Source: Zavarzinia aquatilis (GTDB taxonomy: Bacteria > Pseudomonadota > Alphaproteobacteria > Zavarziniales > Zavarziniaceae). From it: a stretch of DNA of 64,000 nucleotides. Positions 25,328-33,749 of the stretch are shown in pieces. The stretch spans positions 434,001 through 498,000 of the forward strand of contig NZ_QGLE01000002.1 of the NCBI RefSeq assembly GCF_003173035.1, in the 5' to 3' direction. Position numbers and translations under genes: made by a program. How positions within the stretch are numbered: the stretch's first letter is position 1; each line of letters starts with the position of its first letter. Below the pieces are notes generated by a model. It made no database searches, had not been told where the DNA came from, and saw only the letters and a program-made list of their open reading frames with translations.

Positions 25328-26452
25328 TCAGGCCGCCTGCGACGCCCCTGCGGGCTTGCCGCCGGCCTCGGCTTCGTCGAACCAGTCGGGCCAGCCGGCC
25401 AGGCGGTTCTGTTCGCGGGCGATCTTGCGCTCCTCCGCCGAGGCGAACTCGTTGTCCCACCGCTTCAGCGCCGGCTTGATGATCATGTTGTGCCAGAGCG
25501 GCGGGATCAGCGCCGACAGGAAGCAGACGAAGACGCTGGGCATCCGGATGGCGGTGCGGTCGGGCACCAGATTGTAGAAGGTCTGGTAGGAGTCCAGGTG
25601 ATGGTCGGCGTGGTTGGTGATCTCATAGGCCATCACGCGCGAGAAGAAACCGAGATGGTTCCAGACGTGACGCCGGGCGATGGGCGCGCCTTCGACCCGG
25701 ATCAGGCCATAATGCTGGAAGTAGTTGAAGGATTCGACCCAGACCCGGGCGATCAGCACGCCGGCGATGCCGACCGCAAGGGCGGTCCACCCGCCGATCA
25801 GGAAGATCGCCAGCTGGAACAGGGTCTGCGCCACGATCGCCTTGTACAGGCGATGGCCGATCGACCAGCGGCCCTTGCCCCGCTTCTCGAGCGCGTCGCT
25901 TTCAGCGCCCCAGGCTTCCCGCGTGCTGCGGAAGATGGCAGGACCGGTGAAGCCGTAAAGGCTCATGCCGCGGGCCGCGGTATCGCCATCCTTCGGCGTC
26001 GCCACGTCGATGTGATGCCCGATGACATGGGCGATGTCGCGCGTGCAGTCGAGATAGCAGACCTGGGCGTAATGACCGACGAAACGGGCAAGGGCGCTGC
26101 GCTGATGGTAAAGTTCGTGCGACGACGGCACCAGCGGCACCACGCCGAGCCAGGCGCAGCTGAGGGCGCAGCCGACGAGCTGCCAGCCGGTCAGTTCGCC
26201 CTGACCGATCTGCCAGGCGGCGACGAGATAGAGCGCGGGCGACAGGATGGTGCTGAGCCAGACCGGGATATAGGCAATCGACTTGCTCTTGATGCGCCGC
26301 ACCGACATGTCGTCGGGCAGGATGCTGTCGAGGAGCGCGAAGAACGGAAAGCTGGCGATACCGATGAAGACCCAGTCGCCACCGGCGACGAAGCCGGCCG
26401 CCGTCGCCAACTGGACGAGCACCGGCACATAATAGATCAGGTATGAATACAT
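25328..26452 (-). CDS. Membrane di-iron monooxygenase, AlkB/XylM/CymA type
   Basis: A 374-residue integral membrane hydroxylase (fatty acid desaturase superfamily) with hydrophobic helices at about residues 8-42, 58-80 and 90-108, and again near 208-240. Three histidine boxes bind the di-iron centre: HELYH (112-116), HVIGHH (142-147) and HADHH (281-285), plus His247. AlkB, XylM (xylene) and CymAa (p-cymene) hydroxylate terminal methyl groups; several also epoxidise alkenes. Start 26452 has a strong GGGAGG site. It is divergent from an aldehyde dehydrogenase and a ferredoxin-reductase gene, the expected partners. The small isomerase-like gene downstream suggests an epoxide product, but methyl hydroxylation is equally possible from the hydroxylase alone. 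Confidence 0.88.
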   Translation of the reverse strand: MYSYLIYYVPVLVQLATAAGFVAGGDWVFIGIASFPFFALLDSILPDDMSVRRIKSKSIAYIPVWLSTILSPALYLVAAWQIGQGELTGWQLVGCALSCAWLGVVPLVPSSHELYHQRSALARFVGHYAQVCYLDCTRDIAHVIGHHIDVATPKDGDTAARGMSLYGFTGPAIFRSTREAWGAESDALEKRGKGRWSIGHRLYKAIVAQTLFQLAIFLIGGWTALAVGIAGVLIARVWVESFNYFQHYGLIRVEGAPIARRHVWNHLGFFSRVMAYEITNHADHHLDSYQTFYNLVPDRTAIRMPSVFVCFLSALIPPLWHNMIIKPALKRWDNEFASAEERKIAREQNRLAGWPDWFDEAEAGGKPAGASQAA

Positions 26453-26755
26453 CCTCGCGGTCCTCCCGTGCTGTGCCGGCGGGCTTTCGTTACCCGACTT
26501 CGGTCCGGCATCCATGATGGCGGCGGGGCGATGCACGCTCCGCCACACACTGCCGGCGAGTGTGGGGCATCCCCTCGCCCGCCGCGCCCGACGGAAGGTT
26601 GGCCCGATCACCGGACCCGCCGCGCCCGTATTTCGGTCCGCCATCCTTTCGTCGGTTTCCGCCATTCCCGGCGCGGTCTTCCATCCGTCGAGCCCTGTCC
26701 GATTCCATAGGCCAGGCAGAAGAGAACAATGGGAACGCTGGAAGGGAACCTCGCC
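26453..26755. promoter_or_regulatory. Divergent intergenic region, hydroxylase / aldehyde dehydrogenase
   Basis: This 303-bp gap must hold promoters for both directions. I see no good sigma-70 match. The one dyad noted is CACACT (26546-26551) and AGTGTG (26559-26564) around a 7-base GC loop, a possible operator. GTG-rich and ATG codons here do not give a credible gene. Confidence 0.35.
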
Positions 26756-28186
26756 ATGAACACAGCCGCCTTCACGACACAGCAGCGAGAGCTCGAGCGT
26801 CTGCTGCAGGTCCAGAAAGCCGCGCATCTGGCCGCGGGCCCCCTGAGCGCCGAGACGCGCATCGCCTGGCTCGACCGCCTGATCGGCCTGATGGTCGACC
26901 GCCAGGACGACATTATCGCCGCCGCGAACGAGGATTTCGGCAATCGCAGCGGCGTCGCCACCCTGCTGGCCGATGTCTTCGCCGTGATCGGCTCGCTGAA
27001 ATTCGCCCGCGAGAACCTGCGCGACTGGATGCGGCCGGAGTCGTTCGAGGCTGCCTTCCCCGACGCCGTGGCCCGCGTCGAATATCAGCCGCTCGGCGTC
27101 GTCGGCATCCTCAGCCCGTGGAATTTCCCGTTCAACCTGACCTTCGCCCCCCTCGCGGGCGTGGTCGCCGCGGGCAACCGCGCCATCATCAAGCCGTCGG
27201 AATTCACCCCCGCCTGTTCCGAGCTGCTGCGCGACATGATCGCAGGCGCCTTCGACGAGAGCGAAATCGCCGTGGTTACCGGCGATGCCGGTGTCGCCGC
27301 CCATTTCGCCACCCTGCCTTTCGATCACATCCTGTTCACCGGCTCGACCTCGGTCGCGAAGCATGTCGCCCGGGCGGCGGCCGAAAATCTGGTGCCCCTC
27401 ACGCTCGAACTGGGCGGAAAATCCCCAGTCATCGTTTCAGAAAGCGCGCCCATCGCCGACGCGGCCGCACGGGTGATGACGATCAAGACCCTGAACGCCG
27501 GCCAGATCTGCCTCGCGCCCGATTACGTGATGCTGCCCGAAGGCAAGGTGGAGGAGTTCTCCACCGCCGCCGCCTCTGCCGTCGCGGCCATGTTCCCGAC
27601 GCTGAAGGACAATCCGGATTACACCTCGATCATCAACCAGCGCCATTACGACCGGCTGCGCTCCTATATCGACGACGCAAGGGTCAAGGGCGCGCGGATC
27701 GTCGAGATCAATCCGGCGGGCGAGGATTTCAGCCAGCAGGAAGCCCGCCGCCTGCCCCCGACCCTAGTGATCGACGCGCCTGACGACGCGAAGATCATGC
27801 AGGACGAAATCTTCGGCCCCCTGCTGCCCGTGCGCACCTATCGCGCGGTCGAGGAGGCCATCGCCTATGTCAATGCCCGGCCCCGCCCGCTCGCGCTCTA
27901 TTTCTTCGGCCAGGACGAGGCTGAGGAACGGCTCGTGCTCGACCGCACCACCTCGGGCGGCGTGACGGTGAACGACGTCATGAGTCATGCCTTCGCCGAG
28001 AACATGCCCTTTGGCGGCGTCGGCGGCTCGGGCAGCGGCGCCTATCACGGCAAGGCCGGCTTCCTCGCCTTCAGCCACGCCAAGTCGATCTATCGCCAGA
28101 GCAAGGCGCCGGAAGCCGAGTACTTCCTTCGACCGCCCTATGGCGATGCCATCCGGCAGTTCCTGGCCAGCGCGATCTCGCGCTGA
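26756..28186 (+). CDS. Aldehyde dehydrogenase, coniferyl aldehyde (CalB) type
   Basis: A 476-residue NAD(P)-dependent aldehyde dehydrogenase. Catalytic parts are intact: PWNFP with Asn123, GSTSV cofactor turn near residue 196, general base Glu218 in LELGGKSP and nucleophile Cys252 in NAGQICLAPD. Sequence texture (QPLGVVGILSPWNFPFNL, NAGQICLAPDYV, AFAENMPFGGVGGSGSGAYHG) matches coniferyl aldehyde dehydrogenases, active on aromatic and long aldehydes. ATGs exist at 26729 and 26756; the second has a GGAAGGG site. Expected role: oxidation of the aldehyde made by the neighbouring hydroxylase with an alcohol dehydrogenase or with the isomerase-like protein. Confidence 0.9.
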   Translation: MNTAAFTTQQRELERLLQVQKAAHLAAGPLSAETRIAWLDRLIGLMVDRQDDIIAAANEDFGNRSGVATLLADVFAVIGSLKFARENLRDWMRPESFEAAFPDAVARVEYQPLGVVGILSPWNFPFNLTFAPLAGVVAAGNRAIIKPSEFTPACSELLRDMIAGAFDESEIAVVTGDAGVAAHFATLPFDHILFTGSTSVAKHVARAAAENLVPLTLELGGKSPVIVSESAPIADAAARVMTIKTLNAGQICLAPDYVMLPEGKVEEFSTAAASAVAAMFPTLKDNPDYTSIINQRHYDRLRSYIDDARVKGARIVEINPAGEDFSQQEARRLPPTLVIDAPDDAKIMQDEIFGPLLPVRTYRAVEEAIAYVNARPRPLALYFFGQDEAEERLVLDRTTSGGVTVNDVMSHAFAENMPFGGVGGSGSGAYHGKAGFLAFSHAKSIYRQSKAPEAEYFLRPPYGDAIRQFLASAISR

Positions 28187-28225
28187 GCCCTTACTTCCGT
28201 CAACGGTGAATTGCGACAGAGAACC

Positions 28226-29287
28226 ATGGCAAGTCTGCTCAAGAAACTCTTCGGCCGGAGCGAGCCGCGAGTGGCGAAAATCAACCCGCTCGGCGTCGAA
28301 GTCACCGTTGACGGATCGCAGACCCTGCTCGAGGCGGCGCTCTCTCAGGGGGTCGCCTTCCCGCACAACTGCACGGTCGGCACCTGCGGTTCCTGCAAGT
28401 GCCGCCTGACCGAGGGCCGCGTCTCCGCCATCACCGATTTTGGCTATACCTTGTCGAAACAGGAGCTCGACGCCGGTTACATTCTCGCCTGTCAGGCCCT
28501 CGTGAAGGGTCCGATCACCGTCGAGATCGAGAGCGCCGGCAGCGACCTGCCCGCACCCGCGCAATTCAGCGGCCGCATCGCCTCGGTCGAAGACCTCACG
28601 CATGACATCAAGGCCGTGACGATCACTCTCGACCGGCCGATGGAATTCGTCGCCGGGCAATACGCCGACCTGACCGTGGCCGGCCTGCCCGCCCGCTCCT
28701 ATTCCTTCGCCACGGCACCGGAGCGCGGCGGCCGCCAGGACATCAGTTTCTTCATCCGCAAGGTTCCCGGCGGCCAGTTCACCGAGAAGCTGTTTTCGGG
28801 CGCGCTCGACGGCGCCGAGGTCGCGGTGAACGGTCCCCACGGCCATTTCTACCTGCGGGGCGGCGAAGCCCCCATCGTTTGCATCGCTGGCGGCAGCGGT
28901 CTCGCGCCCCTGCTCAGTCTGTTGCAGCACGCGCGGAAGAACCGCGTGCGGCGGCGCTGCGTCATGCTGTTCGGTGCCCGCACGCAGGCCGATCTCTACA
29001 AGGTCGAGCAGATCGAGGAGATCGCCCGCGACTGGCTGCCGTCCCTGCGTTTCATCCCCGTGCTCAGTCACGAGCCGGCGGACAGCGGCTGGACGGGCCT
29101 GCGCGGCCTCGTGACCGAACATGTCGCCGCCGCCCTGCCCGAAGGCGAGCGCGCCGAATTCCAGGGTTACATGTGCGGGCCGCCCGGCATGATCGACGCC
29201 GCCATCGCCGAACTGACCCGCCTCGGCCTGCCGCTGGCCTCGATCCATTACGACAAATTCACGGACGCCAGCACCGGCAAGCGCTGA
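28226..29287 (+). CDS. Ferredoxin-NAD(P)H reductase, electron donor (XylA/CymAb-like)
   Basis: A 353-residue flavoprotein with an N-terminal plant-type 2Fe-2S domain (Cys49, 54, 57, 89), then FAD-binding (ARSYSFATAP near residue 157) and NAD-binding (AGGSGLAPLLSLL, YMCGPPGMI) domains. This is the one-protein reductase that supplies electrons to XylM/CymAa-type hydroxylases. The ATG at 28226 is preferred over an upstream TTG at 28211. It follows the aldehyde dehydrogenase by 39 bp and is divergent from the hydroxylase it should serve. Confidence 0.9.
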   Translation: MASLLKKLFGRSEPRVAKINPLGVEVTVDGSQTLLEAALSQGVAFPHNCTVGTCGSCKCRLTEGRVSAITDFGYTLSKQELDAGYILACQALVKGPITVEIESAGSDLPAPAQFSGRIASVEDLTHDIKAVTITLDRPMEFVAGQYADLTVAGLPARSYSFATAPERGGRQDISFFIRKVPGGQFTEKLFSGALDGAEVAVNGPHGHFYLRGGEAPIVCIAGGSGLAPLLSLLQHARKNRVRRRCVMLFGARTQADLYKVEQIEEIARDWLPSLRFIPVLSHEPADSGWTGLRGLVTEHVAAALPEGERAEFQGYMCGPPGMIDAAIAELTRLGLPLASIHYDKFTDASTGKR

Positions 29288-29298
29288 CACCCGTGGCG

Positions 29299-29324
29299 GC
29301 GCCGGGGTTCAACGTCCCCGGCGC
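29299..29324. terminator. Hairpin between convergent genes
   Basis: GCGCCGGGG and CCCCGGCGC pair perfectly across an 8-base loop that includes the stop codon of the DUF1329 gene. It separates two convergent genes, so it may end transcription from both sides, although no T run follows either arm. Confidence 0.4.
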
Positions 29325-30685
29325 TGCATCGCGCCCTGATTGAGATAGAGATCGTAAATCTCCTGATCGTTCACGCGCATCCGGTCCCCGGACGACAGTT
29401 TCGCCACCTGTTCGATCCGGGTCATGCGGCCGGTCTGGACGTTATAGGCATGGACGTGGGTCCACGACCAATAGGGATGCTGGCCATCCATCACACGCGA
29501 TGATCCGTCATCATAGAGCGAATAGGCGCCATCGAACGAGCGGAACAGGTCGCCGCGCCGGTCGAAACTGATCATGCCGATGGGCAGCATGGTGCGCAGG
29601 TCGAAACGCACCTGCTTCTTCGAGACGGGTGCGCGCGGAAACTTCACCGGTTCCGCCTCGACCGTGATCGTCTGCGGCACCAGTTCGACCGCCGTATCGT
29701 AGAAAGTGTTGCCCCTGGCGCCGCCATGGGTCGGTACCTGCCAGTTCTCCCGCGCGCTGGACCAGTTACCGGACAAGGGCGCCAGCGCCGGCCCGGTGGC
29801 GACGACCTTGTAATTGCCCCAGGTCAGGAACGGATCGCCCGCAGCCCAGGCATCGGACAGATAGAGATCGGAGCCGGGCAGCATCGGCTCGAAACGCTGG
29901 TTGGTGGGATAGCGGCGGATGCGCTTGAAGGTCGGCACATAGCCGAAAAGATCGGGAAACTCCCGCTGGTCGTAGGGCCAGATGTTGAGGAAGGAGCCAC
30001 CGCGCACATCGTCGGGCGACATGAAGAAGATCGACTGGTAACGCAGCTTGTCCTCATCGCCCTCGAGATAGGGCCTGGGGTCCATGGCGACGCGGGCCAC
30101 CGGCGACATCTCGGCCCAGATCGCCTCATAGCGGTAGTCGACATCGCCCTTGGTGCCGACGTCGCATTCCTTGATGGCATAAACGCATGAATCGTGCCGT
30201 CCCCACGACAGGGTGAGGCCGGCGAAAGCCTCGAGGCCATTGGTGGTCGCGGGAAACGGATTGCCACCGATCCAGGGGCGCCCGTCCTCGTTGACGACAT
30301 TACCGTTGGCGTCGAACCGTGCCTTGCCGGCGTTGCGCAGCGTCGCCTCCATGTATTCCCAGGGCGAGAGACGCATGACGTCTTTGGTCTCCGGTGCCAG
30401 GCGCAGGCGCCGGCCCATGGTCCTGATCTGCGCGATCTGGATCGGATCGAGCAGGTCGGCCACCAGATCGACATTGCCGGCGTCGATGTCCTTGCCGGGA
30501 GCGAGCTTGCCCTTGGTATAGGCTTCAATCGACAGCAATTCGTCCGGAAAGGCGGCGTCGGCCGTGCCCTTGGCCGCGATCGCGGGCCAGAGCGGCGCGA
30601 GAACACCGGCGGTAACCACACCCCGCGCTATCTGATCGAGGAAATGCCGGCGTGTGAAGCCCGCGTCGAAGCGACGGATATGCAT
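29309..30685 (-). CDS. DUF1329 protein, Tat-exported (copy a)
   Basis: A 458-residue DUF1329 (PF07044) protein. The N-terminus MHIRRFDAGFTRRHFLDQI holds a twin-arginine motif (TRRHFL), followed by a hydrophobic stretch ending near residue 39, so it is probably folded before export to the periplasm. Family segments such as GGNPFP and TWGNYKVV are present. DUF1329 proteins are of unknown chemistry; they commonly neighbour DUF1302 and MMPL genes in hydrocarbon, steroid or terpene clusters. It is last in the transporter operon, but two terminators precede it (30698-30822), one only about 12 bp before its start, so its expression may be separately controlled. Copy b at 33750 has a nearly identical leader. 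Confidence 0.85.
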   Translation of the reverse strand: MHIRRFDAGFTRRHFLDQIARGVVTAGVLAPLWPAIAAKGTADAAFPDELLSIEAYTKGKLAPGKDIDAGNVDLVADLLDPIQIAQIRTMGRRLRLAPETKDVMRLSPWEYMEATLRNAGKARFDANGNVVNEDGRPWIGGNPFPATTNGLEAFAGLTLSWGRHDSCVYAIKECDVGTKGDVDYRYEAIWAEMSPVARVAMDPRPYLEGDEDKLRYQSIFFMSPDDVRGGSFLNIWPYDQREFPDLFGYVPTFKRIRRYPTNQRFEPMLPGSDLYLSDAWAAGDPFLTWGNYKVVATGPALAPLSGNWSSARENWQVPTHGGARGNTFYDTAVELVPQTITVEAEPVKFPRAPVSKKQVRFDLRTMLPIGMISFDRRGDLFRSFDGAYSLYDDGSSRVMDGQHPYWSWTHVHAYNVQTGRMTRIEQVAKLSSGDRMRVNDQEIYDLYLNQGAMQRRGR

Positions 30686-30697
30686 CTTGTCTTCCCG

Positions 30698-30735
30698 AAA
30701 AAAAAAGGAGGGGAACCGGCAAGGCCGGTCCCCCT
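30698..30735 (-). terminator. Strong terminator just before DUF1329 copy a
   Basis: On the minus strand ACCGGC/GCCGGT extended by GGGG/CCCC (one bulge) is followed by CC and nine T. The T run ends about 12 bp before the ATG at 30685, with the site GGGAAG in between. It would strongly end upstream transcription or work as an attenuator for the gene after it. Confidence 0.75.
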
Positions 30736-30788
30736 CGAGGTGAGCCGGGGGAGATCCGGCCTTGGGAGAAATGAGCCCTCCACGTTTC

Positions 30789-30822
30789 AAAAAGAGAGGG
30801 GAACGGAACAGGTCCGTTCCCC
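30789..30822 (-). terminator. Terminator after DUF1302 copy a
   Basis: GGGGAACGGA and TCCGTTCCCC pair perfectly over a 5-base loop and, read on the minus strand, are followed by TCTCTTTTTG. It lies 28 bp past the DUF1302 stop. Its layout repeats that of the terminator at 30698, as if the unit were duplicated. Confidence 0.75.
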
Positions 30823-30849
30823 CCAGTGGAGCCGGAGGAGGGCCGGCGA

Positions 30850-32721
30850 TCAGAACTGATAGGTCACGCGCAGCGAAATCTCGTCGGCGAAGTCGATCGA
30901 CGAAACCGCATTCTTGTTGTCGTCCTTGCCCGCGATCACCGTGGCGTGCAGATCGACCTGCCACTTGTCGTCGGGCTTCCACCGCACACCCGGCTGGATG
31001 TACCAGCCGCCGCGCAGGTCGTAGAGCACGGCCCACTCGAAACGCCATTCAAGCGATGGCGACGGCTGGAAGCCGGCGAAGGCGACCGCCTGATAATTGG
31101 AAATCCCGCCGTGGAGGCCGTTCTCGTCGCCGCCATAACCCTGAAGATTACGGCTGAACAGGTCACTGGCCGACTTGTAGATATATTGCGCGACCAGATA
31201 GGCGGCCGGGAAATCCTCGCTCCAGCGATACCATTTCTCGGCCACCGCGGCGAAGGCCCACTCGTCCTCGACCAGGAAATCCTTGCCGAGCGAAGGGGCC
31301 GTATAGACCTTGTTCGGCGTGTAGGTCAGCTCGACGCGGCCGATCAGCTGCTCCATGAACGAGCCCGGCGAGCCGCTGAAGACATAATTGGCGCTGGCGC
31401 CGAAGACATTCTCGTAGGGGAAAATCCGTTCGATATGACCGCGCAGGCCGCCGGACAGCCAGAAGAACGTATCGAGTTCCGCGCGGGCCAAAGCGGGATC
31501 TTCGCCGACGTTATAGGCCGTGAGCGCGCCGGTCGACGGCTGGAAATCGTCGACCGCGGAATTGAGCGCCTGCACGCCATCGAGGCGGACCGCCCCCGCG
31601 TAATAGAACCATTCCTCCTGGCTCTTCACGCCGCGCTCCTGATCGACCTCGAACGGGGTTTCGGCCAGGGTCTTGCCCGAGCCGGGCAGGATCGGAATAT
31701 CCTTGTCGACGCCGGATTTCGTCCAGCGGATGGCACCGTCCGGGTTATGACGCGAGACGGCGATGAACTGCAGGCCGAGATCGCCGAGCTGGGCCCGGAT
31801 ACGACCGCCGACATTCCACAGGTCATCGGCATAGCCCCGATAGCGTTCGTGCAACGTGAACTGGTCGGGAATGAGGTTGTAGGGCGACGACGGCGTCGGG
31901 AAGATCGAAGGCTCGAACTTCTGGATGAAGCCTTCCACTTCCCAGTCGGGCGTCAGCTGATAGGACATGCGCAGGCCAAGGCCCGGCACGCGCTTGTCGG
32001 AATATTCCTCGAGCCCCGGGTCGAGGATCAGGTGGCGCCGCAGGTCGAGCCCGTTCGGCACGTCCATGACACGGAAGAACACCGCCTCGCCCCAGGCGAT
32101 CTGCTGATTGCCCAGCTTGGCGTAGAAGGAGCCGTTGGTGTAATTGATGGTCGCGTTCGGCAGGTCGACCATGAAGTCCTTTTCGGCGTATTCGAGCGGC
32201 GTGCCGCCCCCGCCGCTGTGGAACTGGGTCTCGTAGAAATTATTGTTGCCCGAAACGTCCTTGTACGGGTTCCAGTCATAGACCGCGCGCACCGTCGCCG
32301 ACGCACTCCAGTTCGCGTCGATCGCCGCCTGCATGTTGACCTCGATGCGGGTCATCATCAGGTTGAAATCGTTGCTGGTCGAGCGCACGTCGCGGTACCC
32401 GGTCGGCGGCACGGTCACCGACGAGCCAAGGAGCGGATTGGTCAGATCGTTGAGCTGCGGCAGCGACAGGGACGACAGGAGGTTGTTCACGGCCTGCAGG
32501 CTGCCCAGGTCCGCGCCCAGCGGCTCGAGCGGCACCTTCTTGCCGTTGAAGGGATCGCCCGCCTGATTGTTCGGATTCTCCTGGTCCGTGATCTTCACGG
32601 CGATCTGCTGCTGGACGAAACCCGATATCGAGAAATCGACACCAAAGGCAGGCATCACCAGACCGACCAGCGCGCAGCTTCCCATAAGGCCGGCGATCAA
32701 CCTTTTTTCAGAACGCTTCAT
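30850..32721 (-). CDS. DUF1302 outer-membrane-type protein (copy a)
   Basis: A 623-residue protein with a Sec signal (cleavage probably near residue 28, before VDFSISGF), then beta-rich repeats with alternating aromatic residues and a C-terminal ending RVTYQF, typical of an outer-membrane beta-barrel. It matches the DUF1302 (PF06980) group that accompanies DUF1329 and MMPL genes. The segment GNQQIAWGEAVFFRVMDVPNGLDL recurs in copies b and c. A role in uptake or efflux of hydrophobic compounds is inferred from the barrel form and context only. The gene is downstream of the YCF48-like gene and ends before two terminators. Confidence 0.85.
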   Translation of the reverse strand: MKRSEKRLIAGLMGSCALVGLVMPAFGVDFSISGFVQQQIAVKITDQENPNNQAGDPFNGKKVPLEPLGADLGSLQAVNNLLSSLSLPQLNDLTNPLLGSSVTVPPTGYRDVRSTSNDFNLMMTRIEVNMQAAIDANWSASATVRAVYDWNPYKDVSGNNNFYETQFHSGGGGTPLEYAEKDFMVDLPNATINYTNGSFYAKLGNQQIAWGEAVFFRVMDVPNGLDLRRHLILDPGLEEYSDKRVPGLGLRMSYQLTPDWEVEGFIQKFEPSIFPTPSSPYNLIPDQFTLHERYRGYADDLWNVGGRIRAQLGDLGLQFIAVSRHNPDGAIRWTKSGVDKDIPILPGSGKTLAETPFEVDQERGVKSQEEWFYYAGAVRLDGVQALNSAVDDFQPSTGALTAYNVGEDPALARAELDTFFWLSGGLRGHIERIFPYENVFGASANYVFSGSPGSFMEQLIGRVELTYTPNKVYTAPSLGKDFLVEDEWAFAAVAEKWYRWSEDFPAAYLVAQYIYKSASDLFSRNLQGYGGDENGLHGGISNYQAVAFAGFQPSPSLEWRFEWAVLYDLRGGWYIQPGVRWKPDDKWQVDLHATVIAGKDDNKNAVSSIDFADEISLRVTYQF

Positions 32722-32769
32722 GTTTCATTCCCCCTGACGTCCCCGCTCGTTTTCGTTCGTGTTCGGCGC

Positions 32770-33729
32770 TTATTCCGCGGTCACCCTGACCACGCGCCCT
32801 GCCTGCCCACCGAGCAGCCAGGCGCCATTGCCGCCCCGGGCGATGCCCTGGTACCAGCCGGTCGCGATGTCGCCGGGGGCGATGGGCGCCAGCGCCGAGC
32901 CATCGTCGGCACCGACAAGCAGCGAGCGAAGCCCGGTCACCAGCACCTTGCCGGCGCCGTTGCGCCTGACGCCGAGGAGATTGGTGGTGACATTCGTGTC
33001 GACCACGCTCCAGCTGACGCCCTTGTCCGCGGTCCGCAACACACGGCCTTCCTGGCCGACGGCGTAACCGATGCCATCCTCGCCGATCGCGATATCGAAC
33101 AGCGACGCCGTGCCCTTGTGCACCAACGCCCAGGTCTTGCCCTGATCGGTGGAGCGGAGGATCGACTCGAATTCCGCGGTCGCGACAATCGTCCCGTCCT
33201 CGGACACGGAGACGGCATAGACGTGCGGCTCGAAACCTTCGGTATTGGTGGTCGACCAGTCATAGCTCACCGGCGCCCAGCTGCGACCAGCGTCGGTCGA
33301 GATCAGGATGGTGCCGAAGCCGCCCACGGCGACAGCGAGACCGGCCGCGTTCATGTCGACGGAAAACAGGCGCGCGTCGCTGACCTTGGGCACGACCGAC
33401 CAGGTGCCGCCGTCCTGCCACAGGATCAGGCCCTGCTGGCCGACGATGAGGCCCATGCCGTCCTTGAGCTGACAGCCGAAGGGCGCGCCGGTGAAGGAGG
33501 CCGTCGCGTCCCGCTTCCAGGTCGCGCCACCGTCGGCGCTGTCGAAGATCAGGTTGGGCGCGCCGACGGCGACCATGCGGTCGTTGTCGCGGCTGAGGCA
33601 GTAAAGCGCTTCATGCGCGGTGCCCTGATTCAGGACGTCGAAGCCGATGGTCCCGGCCGAGGCCCCCGCCGGCGCGAGGCCGGCGAGGGACAGGGTCAGG
33701 GCCAGGGCGAGATGGCCACGGATACGCAT
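32770..33729 (-). CDS. Exported YCF48-like beta-propeller
   Basis: A 319-residue secreted protein. Sec signal about residues 1-24 (LALALTLSLAGLAPAGASA). The mature part has repeated blades of the form GG.TW / ..G.SW with AVG(G/Q).G (for example SADGGATWKRD, STDAGRSWAPV, STDQGKTWALV, TADKGVSWSVV), the BNR/YCF48 (photosystem II assembly HCF136-like) fold. These proteins often sit between DUF1302 and MMPL transporter genes, as here. Function in this setting is unknown; a periplasmic adaptor is plausible. Confidence 0.85.
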   Translation of the reverse strand: MRIRGHLALALTLSLAGLAPAGASAGTIGFDVLNQGTAHEALYCLSRDNDRMVAVGAPNLIFDSADGGATWKRDATASFTGAPFGCQLKDGMGLIVGQQGLILWQDGGTWSVVPKVSDARLFSVDMNAAGLAVAVGGFGTILISTDAGRSWAPVSYDWSTTNTEGFEPHVYAVSVSEDGTIVATAEFESILRSTDQGKTWALVHKGTASLFDIAIGEDGIGYAVGQEGRVLRTADKGVSWSVVDTNVTTNLLGVRRNGAGKVLVTGLRSLLVGADDGSALAPIAPGDIATGWYQGIARGGNGAWLLGGQAGRVVRVTAE

Positions 33730-33749
33730 GGACCTCTCCCCCCGCCACA

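Noticed and set aside
25328-27364. Longer version of the hydroxylase with an extra ~300 N-terminal residues
   Set aside because: The upstream part overlaps the aldehyde dehydrogenase gene; the start at 26452 has a strong ribosome binding site and matches family length.
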